Below the pieces are notes generated by a model. It was not told the DNA's origin and searched no databases. It worked only from the letters and a program-made list of their open reading frames with translations. Shown here piece by piece: positions 24,160 to 32,852 of a stretch of DNA of 32,984 nucleotides; position 1 is the stretch's first letter; each line of letters starts with the position of its first letter. A program made the position numbers and the translations under genes. This DNA is from Deltaproteobacteria bacterium. GTDB taxonomy: Bacteria; Desulfobacterota; Desulfobacteria; Desulfobacterales; JAFDDL01. The DNA lies in the NCBI GenBank assembly GCA_019310865.1, contig JAFDDL010000002.1, forward strand, positions 1-32,984. Reading direction: 5' to 3'.

Positions 24160-24522
24160 TTAAAAAAACCTGTTCATAGGTACAGCAAGTATTGTACCAA
24201 GTTGAGAAAATTATAAATTAGCATATATATCAGCAAGTTGAAAAAGTAATCTATCCCGAGGACAACCGGATGGGTGTCAAAAAATGAACAGTTATGCTGC
24301 ATTTAACCATAAATTATCGGGGAAGGGGGGATGCTAAGTACCTTAGATTTGTTTGATCACCGAACGACCTTTAGCACATTGGAATCCTGGAGTTTGGCCC
24401 AAAGAATTATTAGGATGATTTAAGAAGCCGGTTTGCCAATGGGGATTCACATATTTTTATTACGGCATATTTATGCTATCAGCAACGATATCTCCAATAT
24501 TAAGCTTAACGGAGGCGCATTG
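24160..24522. other. AT-rich intergenic region
   Basis: It holds the sigma54-like promoter for the small membrane protein (24184-24200) and the leader of the amidohydrolase gene. A short inverted repeat CTAAG-TAC-CTTAG lies near 24334-24346. A plus-strand frame from 24433 is open into the amidohydrolase gene but has no ribosome site. Otherwise nothing was recognised. Confidence 0.4.
24184..24200 (-). promoter_or_regulatory. Candidate sigma54 promoter of the small membrane protein
   Basis: The minus strand reads TTGGTACAATACTTGCT. GG and GC are 12 bp apart, with perfect TTGG and TTGCT. Transcription would start near 24173, only about 14 bases before the ATG at 24159. The site overlaps an inverted repeat GGTACA/TGTACC (24179-24198). 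Confidence 0.55.
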
Positions 24523-25434
24523 ATGGAAAAACCGCTACTGCATGCTCCTTTGCAGGCGATTGACGACAAGGAAGGGGACAAAGTTCCACAGGATCTGCCA
24601 TTTATCGTTGACGCTCACGTTCATGTATTCCCACCCCGGATTTTTCAGTCGGTCTGGAAATGGTTTGATGATTATGGCTGGCCCATTCGCTACAAACTTG
24701 ACGCAGCTGAGGTTTTGGAATTTCTGTTGTCTCGCGGCGTCGGACACATCATCGCCCTTCAATATGCGCATAAAGCAGGCATGGCAGACGGTCTGAATGA
24801 CTATATGGTGCGGTTATGCCGAAAGTATTCTGAGCAGGTAACCGGCTTGGCAACCGTCTTTCCGGGCGAGCCGGGATGCGAGGGTATTTTAAAAAGAGCC
24901 TTTGAGGCTGGTTTGAGGGGCGTTAAGCTTCACGCCCATGTGCAATGCTTTGATATGAACAGCAAAGAGATGGATGTTATTTATGAGACATGCGTTTCTA
25001 ACAAAAAACCGGTTGTGATGCATGTGAGCAGAGAACCCAAAAGTCCGGCCTACAGCTGCGATCCCCACACTCTTTGCAGTGCAGATAAACTGGAAGCGGT
25101 TATTAAGAATTATCCCGGGTTGAACGTCTGTGTCCCTCACATGGGAACCGATGAATATGCTCTCTATCGCCGGCTGGTTGAAAAATATGACAACCTGTGG
25201 TTGGACACAACGATGATATACGCCGATTATTTTCCGGATTCCAGCCCATCCCCCTTACATGAATGGCGATCGGATCGTATTATGTATGGCACCGATTTTC
25301 CGAATATCCCCTATTCATGGGACCGGGAAATCAAGCGGATCCTATGGAAAGGCCTTCCGGAAGAATTCATGGAACGTCTTTTGAGCAAAAATGCCATGGA
25401 TTTTTTCTCGATTCGATCAAAATCAAACAGTTAA
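24523..25434 (+). CDS. Metal-dependent amidohydrolase family (TIM-barrel) protein
   Basis: A 303-residue protein of the amidohydrolase-2 type. The ATG at 24523 follows GGAGG by about eight bases; a longer frame from 24433 has no such site. Metal ligands can be followed along the barrel: His32 and His34 (VDAHVHVF), His137 region (GVKLHAHVQ), His167 (VVMHVSREP), His206 (VPHMGTDE) and Asp258 (MYGTDFPNIPY). This is the arrangement of decarboxylases and lactonases such as the ACMSD and PDC-lactonase families. The end (LPEEFMERLLSKNAMDFF) is also typical. The substrate is unknown. The gene stands alone on the plus strand. Confidence 0.88.
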   Translation: MEKPLLHAPLQAIDDKEGDKVPQDLPFIVDAHVHVFPPRIFQSVWKWFDDYGWPIRYKLDAAEVLEFLLSRGVGHIIALQYAHKAGMADGLNDYMVRLCRKYSEQVTGLATVFPGEPGCEGILKRAFEAGLRGVKLHAHVQCFDMNSKEMDVIYETCVSNKKPVVMHVSREPKSPAYSCDPHTLCSADKLEAVIKNYPGLNVCVPHMGTDEYALYRRLVEKYDNLWLDTTMIYADYFPDSSPSPLHEWRSDRIMYGTDFPNIPYSWDREIKRILWKGLPEEFMERLLSKNAMDFFSIRSKSNS

Positions 25435-25632
25435 ATCGACAAAACGCCGCTCAGCATACCGAATAAATCCCCCGATTAAGATTTGATCTCAATTTATGAA
25501 AAGAATTTCCTAATTTTGCATTGAGCTATCCATAATTATGGTAGGTGTTTTTCACAATAGAAGTAATGATAGGTTGATTGAAAAAGTTATAATATTTTAA
25601 AATAACAGCAAATTTCGATCCAATCGGTTGGC

Positions 25633-25649
25633 TTGGCATTAAACTTGCC
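25633..25649 (+). promoter_or_regulatory. Candidate sigma54 promoter of the lytic transglycosylase gene
   Basis: Sequence TTGGCATTAAACTTGCC has TTGGCA at -24 and TTGC at -12 with GG and GC 12 bp apart. The start would be near 25661, about 48 bases before the ATG. A small hairpin CTCC/GGAG follows at 25666-25678. Confidence 0.55.
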
Positions 25650-25708
25650 AAAGAATAGGGTAGTCTCCTCATTGGAGCCGAGTCAAAATTATAAGGAGGG
25701 TTGAAAAC

Positions 25709-26347
25709 ATGAAGGTAATTTCATCGCTGAAAACAACAGTACTATTAATGGCCGTTTTATTAATTACTAATTTATGTGCGGTATTAACATCGATCTATCT
25801 GAATAAAAATTTCGCCCAAGTTGCCGATGCGTGCAAAATAGAAGAAGATAGGGGTGAAAGTCCGACGATTTTAGCCAATGAAACGTTTATCGAACTGCCG
25901 CCGAAGGCTGATAACAAACCGCAAGCAACACCCGCTCCCCCGTTCCATCGTTTGATTCTTCGAGCGGCTCAACAGCACGCGCTTGATCCTGCTTTGCTAC
26001 GGGCGGTCATCATGACCGAATCAAGCTATAATCCCAATGCGGTATCAAAAAAGGGAGCCAGAGGCTTAATGCAGCTGATGCCCCGTACCGCTGCAGAATT
26101 GGGTGTGATGAACAGTTTTGATCCTGAGCAGAACATTAACGGTGGCGCCAGGTACCTCCGGCAATTGATGGATCGCTTTGATAACGATGTTCAGCTGGCG
26201 TTGGCTGCTTACAATGCCGGCAGTCGCTATGTACGAAAATACAATGGTGTCCCGCCGTTTCGGGAAACCCGCTTATATATTAAAAAGGTAATTAATTACA
26301 GAACGTTATATCAAGAAAACCAATCGATTGATAATCAGATGGTATAG
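25709..26347 (+). CDS. Membrane-anchored lytic transglycosylase (SLT domain)
   Basis: A 212-residue protein. One N-terminal membrane helix or uncleaved signal (residues 10-30) and a Pro-rich linker lead to an SLT-type domain (about 80-200). The catalytic Glu104 is in IMTESSYNPNAVSKKGARGLMQLMPRTA, and LALAAYNAGSRYVRKYNGVPPFRETRLYIKKV is the second family motif. These enzymes cut peptidoglycan between MurNAc and GlcNAc with formation of anhydro-MurNAc. The ATG at 25709 has AAGGAGG nine bases upstream. It ends 14 bases before tRNA-Arg. The sigma54-like promoter suggests conditional expression, for example with an envelope-spanning machine. Confidence 0.92.
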   Translation: MKVISSLKTTVLLMAVLLITNLCAVLTSIYLNKNFAQVADACKIEEDRGESPTILANETFIELPPKADNKPQATPAPPFHRLILRAAQQHALDPALLRAVIMTESSYNPNAVSKKGARGLMQLMPRTAAELGVMNSFDPEQNINGGARYLRQLMDRFDNDVQLALAAYNAGSRYVRKYNGVPPFRETRLYIKKVINYRTLYQENQSIDNQMV

Positions 26348-26360
26348 CGGCCGCCAGTTA

Positions 26361-26436
26361 TGGTGCCCCCGGCAAGGATCGAACTTGCGGCACATGGATT
26401 AGGAATCCATTGCTCTATCCACTGAGCTACGGGGGC
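26361..26436 (-). tRNA. tRNA-Arg (anticodon CCT)
   Basis: A 76-base cloverleaf with acceptor GCCCCCG/CGGGGGC, D-arm AGCTCAGTGGATAGAGC, anticodon loop TTCCTAA (CCT, reads AGG), T-arm TTCGATC and encoded CCA. It is the flank of the recombinase remnant. Confidence 0.97.
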
Positions 26437-26444
26437 GATCGGCT

Positions 26445-26771
26445 TTACGACGATGCAATTTTAAGTGTTGTGATTTTTGACGGGACTTGGGCCAAAGTTT
26501 CGGCTCCTTCCTTTAAATCTTCATCGCTGTAATGGATATATCTTGCCGATGCTTTCACGTCAGTATGTCCCAAATATTGAGCAATAAACTTGATCCCCTT
26601 ACCGGTCCTGGCATGGTTCGTTGCTGCCGTGTGTCTTAGATCATGGAGCCGTAATTTGTCAACCCAGGGGTTGCTTTTCAATCCAGCCTTTTTCAATATC
26701 GAATCCCAACTGTTTTTCATTTTTGGAATTTCACCCAGGTGCATAGCGGGATTCAATACGATCATTATCAT
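26445..26771 (-). pseudogene. Tyrosine recombinase (phage-type integrase), C-terminal remnant
   Basis: The last ~100 residues of a tyrosine recombinase. Visible catalytic parts are LHDLRHTAAT (His-x-x-Arg), the LGH of FIAQYLGHTDVKASARYIHY (second His) and the Tyr nucleophile region in ARYIHYSDED. The first catalytic Arg and the N-terminal core-binding and Arm domains are missing. The apparent start (MIMIVLNPAMHL) is not a family start, so the gene is truncated. It lies nine bases from the 5' end of tRNA-Arg, a usual site for integrative elements. No duplicate of the tRNA end was seen, so the rest of the element is probably lost. Confidence 0.8.
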
Positions 26772-26836
26772 GTCTTTTAAATGAGAGCTATTGGTGATCG
26801 ATTGTAAATATTTTTTGATAATTTAAGAGGATAACG

Positions 26837-27688
26837 ATGAACGATAACATAATGAAAACATTGCCGAATTTTCTTTCATCATTGGGTCTTGGCGAGGAAC
26901 CCATGGGAATTTTTTATACGGATGAAAAACCGACCGAAGGCTTTTCACCTAAGCCCAACGAATTGCCAACCCGGGAAAAGGAAATGAGAAACGAAATTGA
27001 CTGGCAAAAGATGTTTGGTCAATTTTCCTGTGTGATGGGCCACATCTGGCGAGCCCGCATAAAGAAAAGCGTCGCTTATTTTTCGGCCGAACAATTCGGA
27101 TGTCCCGGCGGGGCGTTCTGGCTTGGATTTAACAAGCCTCAGGCTGAAACCATTATCAATTATGTTTCTACCGGCATTCCAAACTGGACCGAGGGTGAGT
27201 TGTATTGTGACTCACCGGGCGAGCTCAGGCGGATTTTCGAATATGTTGACCCCCGACAGGCACCTCACAAATTTTGTGTTGTTAAACCGATCAGTAAATT
27301 TTCAGATGATGAAGTGCCGGAACTGATCGTCTTTTTCACTCGCCCGGAATCTATGAGCGGACTGCACCAGTTAGCGGCTTTTGTAACCCATGACCCCGGA
27401 GTGGTCGTATCGCCATGGGGAGCCGGGTGCGGGAGCATAGTAGCTTGGCCGTTTCACTATTTGTCAAAGGGGCAAAACAAGGCGGTGATCGGTGGCTGGG
27501 ACCCTTCTGCCAGAAAGTTTTTTAAAACTGATGAGCTCTCGTTCACCGTCCCCTTTCAGATGTTTGGGGACATGCTTAATCGCTACGGCGAATCTTTTCT
27601 AACCACAAAGGCTTGGGCGACTGTTCAGAAAAAGATCGTGAGAAGTAAAAAAGCTTGGGGTGAAAACCCTAAGCAGGATCTGCATTAA
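26837..27688 (+). CDS. DUF169 family protein
   Basis: A 283-residue protein of the DUF169 family (COG2043), which is common in anaerobic archaea and bacteria and has no known enzyme function. Visible family parts are the N-terminal LGLGEEPMGIFYTDEKP, the Cys-containing FSCVMGHIWRARIKKSVAYFSAEQFGCPGGAFWLGF (about 58-96) and AGCGSIVAWPFHYL. The conserved cysteines suggest metal or cluster binding; this is inference. AGAGGA precedes the ATG by six bases. Its last 20 bases overlap the end of the convergent protease gene. Confidence 0.85.
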   Translation: MNDNIMKTLPNFLSSLGLGEEPMGIFYTDEKPTEGFSPKPNELPTREKEMRNEIDWQKMFGQFSCVMGHIWRARIKKSVAYFSAEQFGCPGGAFWLGFNKPQAETIINYVSTGIPNWTEGELYCDSPGELRRIFEYVDPRQAPHKFCVVKPISKFSDDEVPELIVFFTRPESMSGLHQLAAFVTHDPGVVVSPWGAGCGSIVAWPFHYLSKGQNKAVIGGWDPSARKFFKTDELSFTVPFQMFGDMLNRYGESFLTTKAWATVQKKIVRSKKAWGENPKQDLH

Positions 27689-29567
27689 TACCGGCAACCA
27701 TGGTGCCGTCGGCTGTTTTTGTGTTGTCATAGCCGACAAAGGCTCTAAGTGGTTGGTCACCGGTTATTTCCAGACTGCCCGGATTTGCAATACTGGAATC
27801 GGCAACCATATTCCCTAAACTATACACCCAGGATCCATTGGCGGGTATCTGTTGGTTTACCGTATATAGATTGGTTCCGGTTTTATCATAAAATCGAACC
27901 GTAGCGGTCGCGGCGGTGTCATTGGGATTGCACACATAGAGGGTGGTGTCAAAAACCGGACCCTGGCCTACGAGCGGAACATGGAGTTCTTGAAACAGTT
28001 GATCCATGAACGCAATATCGGCCATAAAATTCGGTGTACCGGTGGTTGCAAAAAAGCATAACCCCACAAGCGGTTGATCGGATTCCACCAAGATCCACCC
28101 CTCATCCGGCTCGCCATTTCCCACGGTAAAATTAGATTGCCCAAATGGATCGACTTCCTTGTTTACCACAACCTTTATCACACCGGTTTGGTTGTAAACC
28201 GTCACGGTTACGTTCGCCTTTTGACTGCGACTGAGGTTTTTAACCCCGACTGCGGTCCAATGGTTTGTATGTGCGCGGAAATACGGAAGATAATACCGGT
28301 ATGAATCCGCTACGGTTGCTTGCATAAACGCGGCGACAGCGCTACGGGTGTTGTTTATGGACAAGGCATTATTGGCGGAATTTTGATCATTTTCATCAAT
28401 CCCGCAAGCATTTCCATTGCAGCTTGAGATGTCCGGATTTGAAAAATATCCAATCTCAGGATTGATATAACTCATGATGGTACCGAAGACCCCAGCCATA
28501 CCATGACCATATGAATAGGGATAGGCCCCTTGATCAGTTGCATTGGGACGATCATGGGTGCTGCCGAGGTTGTGGCCGAGTTCATGTGCAAAAGCATAGT
28601 CCGAACAAAACCCGGTCGGTGTATTTGCATCATCACCATCACTCACAACCGAATATCCGTTATTGCTATACAGACTAATATCGTTCCCGTTGAAGCCGTT
28701 TAACCATCCATTGCCACAACTATTTTGACTTTGAGTGTCATAACGGCGAATTAGAACCACCAAATCCGCGCCTTTCTGCGTGCGCAGGGCGGCCAGATTT
28801 TCAAAAGGGCTGTTACCATCGGTTATGTCAGTCAGAGCATCGACATTTGTATTTGCAGTGGTATACTGTACCAATTCAGAATGCACCAACCTGTACTCCG
28901 TATCGATTTGACTATCGACAAATGCTTGATTGGCAAGATCTACGAGATTGTCCAAGCGCGTTTGGAGTCCATCGCCTGAAAATTGTGCCGCAAAACTAGG
29001 CGTATAGATCACCATCACATCAATTACGGTGCCGGCGGCCTGTGTTTCGATTTGGTTCGTTTGCCTTTTGGGTTTCAACTTTTTTTCGGGATTGGGAGGA
29101 ATCAGGTAATCATCATTATACTGTCCAGGTATCAGCCCGGCCGCTTCAACATCAATCAGCCAGGTTCCTGAAGGATCCGACCTTATTTTATAATCCCCTT
29201 CCGGTGTGTGAAACAGGCCAAATGCATGACCCCTGCCTTGGGTAATGATGACTCGGTACCGGGTGCCGAAATTGGATAGATAACCCACCCAAGTGATATT
29301 ACCGTTTTTATGGATCATTTTGTTGTCGTGTGTAATTTCATAGGTGATTTGCCCAGGCAAGTTGAGAACGGTTTGACCCGATAGCGGAACATCCAATATT
29401 TCATCCGAAACAGATACTTTCCACTTGGCATCATCAGGCGCATTGAAACTCGAGTCAAAAAGCGGTGACCGATTTTCATCTGTCTGATATTTCAGAATTT
29501 GCAATTCTTCAGCAAATCCCCACGTAGCCATCCCGATTATGACCAATATGATTGATAAAATCTTCAT
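27669..29567 (-). CDS. Secreted metzincin (reprolysin-like M12B) zinc protease
   Basis: A 632-residue exported protease. A signal peptide (residues 1-19, ending GFA) is followed by a prodomain-like part to about residue 178. The catalytic domain (about 180-420) has the zinc motif HELGHNLGSTHD (328-339) and the Met-turn GTIMSYINP with Met365. The pattern HExxHxxGxxHD is that of reprolysin-type metzincins. Two cysteine-containing segments (SSCNGNACGIDEND) may form disulfides. The C-terminal ~200 residues are a beta-rich domain, possibly for adhesion. GGAGG lies seven bases before the ATG. The gene converges on DUF169 and overlaps its end by 20 bases. Confidence 0.9.
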   Translation of the reverse strand: MKILSIILVIIGMATWGFAEELQILKYQTDENRSPLFDSSFNAPDDAKWKVSVSDEILDVPLSGQTVLNLPGQITYEITHDNKMIHKNGNITWVGYLSNFGTRYRVIITQGRGHAFGLFHTPEGDYKIRSDPSGTWLIDVEAAGLIPGQYNDDYLIPPNPEKKLKPKRQTNQIETQAAGTVIDVMVIYTPSFAAQFSGDGLQTRLDNLVDLANQAFVDSQIDTEYRLVHSELVQYTTANTNVDALTDITDGNSPFENLAALRTQKGADLVVLIRRYDTQSQNSCGNGWLNGFNGNDISLYSNNGYSVVSDGDDANTPTGFCSDYAFAHELGHNLGSTHDRPNATDQGAYPYSYGHGMAGVFGTIMSYINPEIGYFSNPDISSCNGNACGIDENDQNSANNALSINNTRSAVAAFMQATVADSYRYYLPYFRAHTNHWTAVGVKNLSRSQKANVTVTVYNQTGVIKVVVNKEVDPFGQSNFTVGNGEPDEGWILVESDQPLVGLCFFATTGTPNFMADIAFMDQLFQELHVPLVGQGPVFDTTLYVCNPNDTAATATVRFYDKTGTNLYTVNQQIPANGSWVYSLGNMVADSSIANPGSLEITGDQPLRAFVGYDNTKTADGTMVAGINADPA

Positions 29568-29843
29568 GATGGACCTCCAAGGGGTTGAGGTTATGTTGAT
29601 GGATTATCCGATTTATAACAGTCTCATTATATGAAGGTAATTTGCCTTAATGCATTGTCAACTTGATTTCGCCGATTCCATGAGCGGTTTTTGAGTCATA
29701 TGCAGGGAACGTGTTTGCCGGCGCGAGAAAAATTGACTTAGCGGAAACATCTTGCGTCGAAGGGGTAACCTATCGATAAATATTGATATTTGACAGGAAT
29801 GCTATCCGAAGTGCGTGGAAGAAAGGCTGGTGAAAAGCCAGGG

Positions 29844-31709
29844 TCAATCGATGTACAGCTTCTGGCCGGGATAAATATTGGTGCCGGGCGACAGACGGTT
29901 GATCCGTAATATTCTTTTCAAAGATGAGTTGTGCGCCTTGGCAATCTTATAGGGGCTGTCGCCCTTTTTTACGGTGTAGGTCCGAAGGCCCTCGGTGCTG
30001 GGCGTCTCGCTGGACTCTGAAATCTTGAGAACCTGGCCCACGTGAAGGTTAGAATTGCCTATATTATTAAGGGCCTGGATTTTTTTTGTCGTGGTACCGT
30101 AACGTTTGGCAAGAATCCAGAGCGAATCCCCGCGTTTGACAACATGCGTTGCCGGGGCTTGAAGATGGGCCGTTCTGGTTCTCGGGGCGGATGTAATCCG
30201 AGCACCCCGAAGGGGAATTTTTAATTTTTGGCCGGCGACAATGAAGTTGCTTTTTCTAAGATGGTTGACACGCATGATTTTGCCAACAGTTGACCGATAC
30301 TTTTTGGCGATGGTGGAAAGGCTTTCGCCATAGCGAACCCGATGAGTCGTGTAGGCCGGTCTGGGGGGGGATGATATGGGTATGCTGTCGAGTTTTGCAA
30401 TTAATGTTTTTCCGGTGCCTGGTGGAACCCGAAGTGTATACGCGTCTTTGGGCAGCACAGCGTAACGCAACTCCGGGTTGAGATCCTTTAATGTCCCTGC
30501 CGGCACATTGATGTGCTTTGCAACATTGTTCAGATGAACTTGCCGGTTGACGGACTCGGTTTCAAACGATAACGGGCTGTCCGGCTCAGGCAGCGCCATA
30601 CCGTATTTGTCCGGATCCTTTATAATATGCAATGTCGCCAGGAATCTGGGTACATATCGTGCCGTTTCCCGGGGAAGGCGCTGGTAAAGATCCCAGAAAT
30701 TATCCAGATAGTTCAGGTTCTGACTTCGAATTACCCGTAGCACGCGGCCCTCGCCGCAATTATAGGCAGCCAGAACCGTGGTCCAGTCTCCGAAAATCCG
30801 GTGTAATTCCTTTAGATAGGCGATGGCGGCGGCAGTGGATTTTTCGAAATCAAGTCGCTCGTCGATATACGTGTTTCTTTTCAGGCCGAATTTATAGCCC
30901 GTTGACGGAATAAACTGCCAGAGGCCCAATGCCCTTGCCTTGGAGAGGGCGCGGACTTTAAAGCCGCTTTCAATAAGCGGTAACCAGGACAATTCAGTCG
31001 GCAATCCATTTTTTTTAAGTTCGGAAATCATATAATTTCGGTATTTCCCGGATCGCTTGTATGCGTTGAGGAAAAACTTTCTTTCTAATTTCTGAAACAG
31101 GCGGATCTCTTTTTCAATATGCTTATTCATCACCATTGGGATGGCTTTATGATTGCCGTTTACCACGATGTTGCGTGATGCATAGATTTCGAGTATTCGC
31201 CGTGAAATGGTAAATCGAAGGTCTTCCTTTTGCTGCATGAGCTTAGGCTTGTCCGTCGTATCGACTTGGAGAATGAGTGCATATGCCTGATCCAGTGCCT
31301 CTAATGCATTTTCCAGTTCTCCGAGTTGCCAAAAACCCTGGGCTGCTTGACAATATTCCAGTGCCTCATCCAAGACCGGCTGATTCTTTTTCTCAACCGG
31401 AATAGTGGCCATCGGCAAAGATTCAGGTGTTGGCGCGGTGCTCAGTTCATCCGTTTTTTCTGGTTGCACCGATAATTGATTGCCGGCGGCAACCGAGGCG
31501 TTCATCTGCTGAGTATCTATGACCTCATGTGGTGGGGGTGATTGTAAGTTGGTTTGTTCATGATTCCAGGCTGTTTGGCTGATCGGTGGATCGTAATCCG
31601 TGGGTTGGGTATCGGGTGTGTCAACGTTCTGGGACTTTATTGCGCATCCGGTGGTAATGGTCATCAAAGAAAGAACAAGCACCATCCGTATATAATGAGA
31701 CAGGTACAT
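29844..31709 (-). CDS. MltD-like lytic transglycosylase lipoprotein with three LysM domains
   Basis: A 621-residue lipoprotein with lipobox TITTGC (Cys22), so probably outer-membrane anchored. A Pro/Thr-rich linker and a helical part lead to an SLT domain (about 225-345). Its catalytic Glu247 is in LPLIESGFKVRALSKARALGLWQFIP, and AAYNCGEGRVLRVI is the other motif. Three LysM peptidoglycan-binding domains follow at about 455-499, 521-563 and 577-620, each with the (V/R)xxGxSxxxIA pattern. E. coli MltD has two LysM; this one has three. The ATG at 31709 has AAGGA about ten bases before it. A good sigma70 promoter lies just upstream. Confidence 0.93.
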   Translation of the reverse strand: MYLSHYIRMVLVLSLMTITTGCAIKSQNVDTPDTQPTDYDPPISQTAWNHEQTNLQSPPPHEVIDTQQMNASVAAGNQLSVQPEKTDELSTAPTPESLPMATIPVEKKNQPVLDEALEYCQAAQGFWQLGELENALEALDQAYALILQVDTTDKPKLMQQKEDLRFTISRRILEIYASRNIVVNGNHKAIPMVMNKHIEKEIRLFQKLERKFFLNAYKRSGKYRNYMISELKKNGLPTELSWLPLIESGFKVRALSKARALGLWQFIPSTGYKFGLKRNTYIDERLDFEKSTAAAIAYLKELHRIFGDWTTVLAAYNCGEGRVLRVIRSQNLNYLDNFWDLYQRLPRETARYVPRFLATLHIIKDPDKYGMALPEPDSPLSFETESVNRQVHLNNVAKHINVPAGTLKDLNPELRYAVLPKDAYTLRVPPGTGKTLIAKLDSIPISSPPRPAYTTHRVRYGESLSTIAKKYRSTVGKIMRVNHLRKSNFIVAGQKLKIPLRGARITSAPRTRTAHLQAPATHVVKRGDSLWILAKRYGTTTKKIQALNNIGNSNLHVGQVLKISESSETPSTEGLRTYTVKKGDSPYKIAKAHNSSLKRILRINRLSPGTNIYPGQKLYID

Positions 31710-32207
31710 AAAGTCAGAATCCTTGTTGGAAAAAATGTGTTACCGAACCTGATACGTTCGATTACACGGGTTGATGCAATTTTGTCAAGGCCCAACGCGA
31801 GTAAAACGTAATTGCCTGAGCCGGTTTGCCTTGATCTGAACCGAGATAAGCGTAGACTTCGACTTGAACGTTTTGTAATCGGCTCGCTTTCTGATTAAGT
31901 CAGGCCTCTTTTGAGAATATCGGTTATTGATAGCTTGAACTTTAAATTAAACTTGGATATATACTATAAATTGTTTGTTTTTAGCATCTTGTGCATGCTT
32001 TTACGTTGCCTTGGTGTAATATATGTCGGTATCGGTCGAAATATTAGAATTTTAAAAGATACTGAGAGCTATATTAAAATATATATTCATATTGAATCTT
32101 AACCATTGATAATCGGATATAAATAGATTTGTGTTTTAACGTTATGGCCGATAATTAGGATTGTTCTTTATTTCGGCGGTAGCCGGTTTTGATCGACTGT
32201 TTGCGCA
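31710..32207. other. Intergenic region before the tRNA cluster
   Basis: AT-rich, no supported gene. A plus-strand frame at 31911-32102 (63 residues) has no ribosome site and was not recognised. It holds the MltD-like promoter (31761-31788) and a weak candidate promoter for the tRNA operon: TTGTGT (32129-32134), 15 bases, GATAAT (32150-32155). Confidence 0.4.
31761..31788 (-). promoter_or_regulatory. Sigma70-type promoter of the MltD-like gene
   Basis: Minus strand: perfect -35 TTGACA (31783-31788), a 16-base gap, then -10 TGTAAT (31761-31766, five of six consensus bases). It lies about 50 bases before the ATG. Confidence 0.65.
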
Positions 32208-32283
32208 GCCAGCGTAGCTCAGTTGGTAGAGCTACTGATTTGTAATCAGTGGGTCGGGGGTTCGAGTCCCTTCGCTGGCTCCA
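32208..32283 (+). tRNA. tRNA-Thr (anticodon TGT)
   Basis: A 76-base cloverleaf: acceptor GCCAGCG/CGCTGGC, anticodon loop TTTGTAA, T-arm GTTCGAGTC, encoded CCA. First of four tRNAs before tuf. Confidence 0.97.
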
Positions 32284-32300
32284 TATTTGAAAATTTATTG

Positions 32301-32385
32301 GGTGGGGTTCCCGAGTGGCCAAAGGGAACAGACTGTAAATCTGTCGGCGACGCCTTCGGAGGTTCGAATCCTCCCCCCACCACCA
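32301..32385 (+). tRNA. tRNA-Tyr (anticodon GTA)
   Basis: An 85-base tRNA with a long variable arm: acceptor GGTGGGG/CCCCACC, anticodon loop CTGTAAA, T-arm GGTTCGAATCC, encoded CCA. Confidence 0.97.
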
Positions 32386-32548
32386 TTCGCAATGTGAGTT
32401 ATTGTAGGAGATTCACGGCCAAGAAACGGAATCGATGGTTAACTACAGAGCTTCCTGCATGGGTTAGGCCACAGAGCGTAACACAGAATTGGAATCGTTC
32501 CATGAATGTATCGACCTGGAACAAATTGCGGGAATTTAATCTTTGTGG

Positions 32549-32624
32549 GCGGGAGTAGCTCAGTTGGTAGAGCATCAGCCTTCCAAGCTGAATGTCGCGA
32601 GTTCGAACCTCGTCTCCCGCTCCA
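32549..32624 (+). tRNA. tRNA-Gly (anticodon TCC)
   Basis: A 76-base cloverleaf: acceptor GCGGGAG/CTCCCGC, anticodon loop CTTCCAA, encoded CCA. It is separated from tRNA-Tyr by about 160 bases with no supported gene. Confidence 0.97.
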
Positions 32625-32675
32625 TGATATTTTGAGCTGTTTCTGGAGATAGTTTCTACATATTGGTATTGCGAT

Positions 32676-32752
32676 GCCCACGTAGCTCAGTCGGTAGAGC
32701 GCTTCCTTGGTAAGGAAGAGGTCCACCGGTTCAATTCCGGTCGTGGGCTCCA
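32676..32752 (+). tRNA. tRNA-Thr (anticodon GGT)
   Basis: A 77-base cloverleaf: acceptor GCCCACG/CGTGGGC, anticodon loop TTGGTAA, T-arm GGTTCAATTCC, encoded CCA. It lies 100 bases before tuf. Confidence 0.97.
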
Positions 32753-32852
32753 TTTTAACCGGATGGAACGATTTTGACAAATTGGTGTGGGCTGAAACCA
32801 GTTAATTTTATTTGAAATTTAGACCCTCTAACGACATAGGGAGGATTTTACG

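Noticed and set aside
24467..24478. CGGCATATTTATGC before the amidohydrolase as a sigma54 site
   Set aside because: The GG-GC spacing is 11 rather than 12 bp and the -24 element is poor.
31911..32102. A 63-codon plus-strand frame with a hydrophobic centre
   Set aside because: AT-rich chance frame without a ribosome site or recognisable family.
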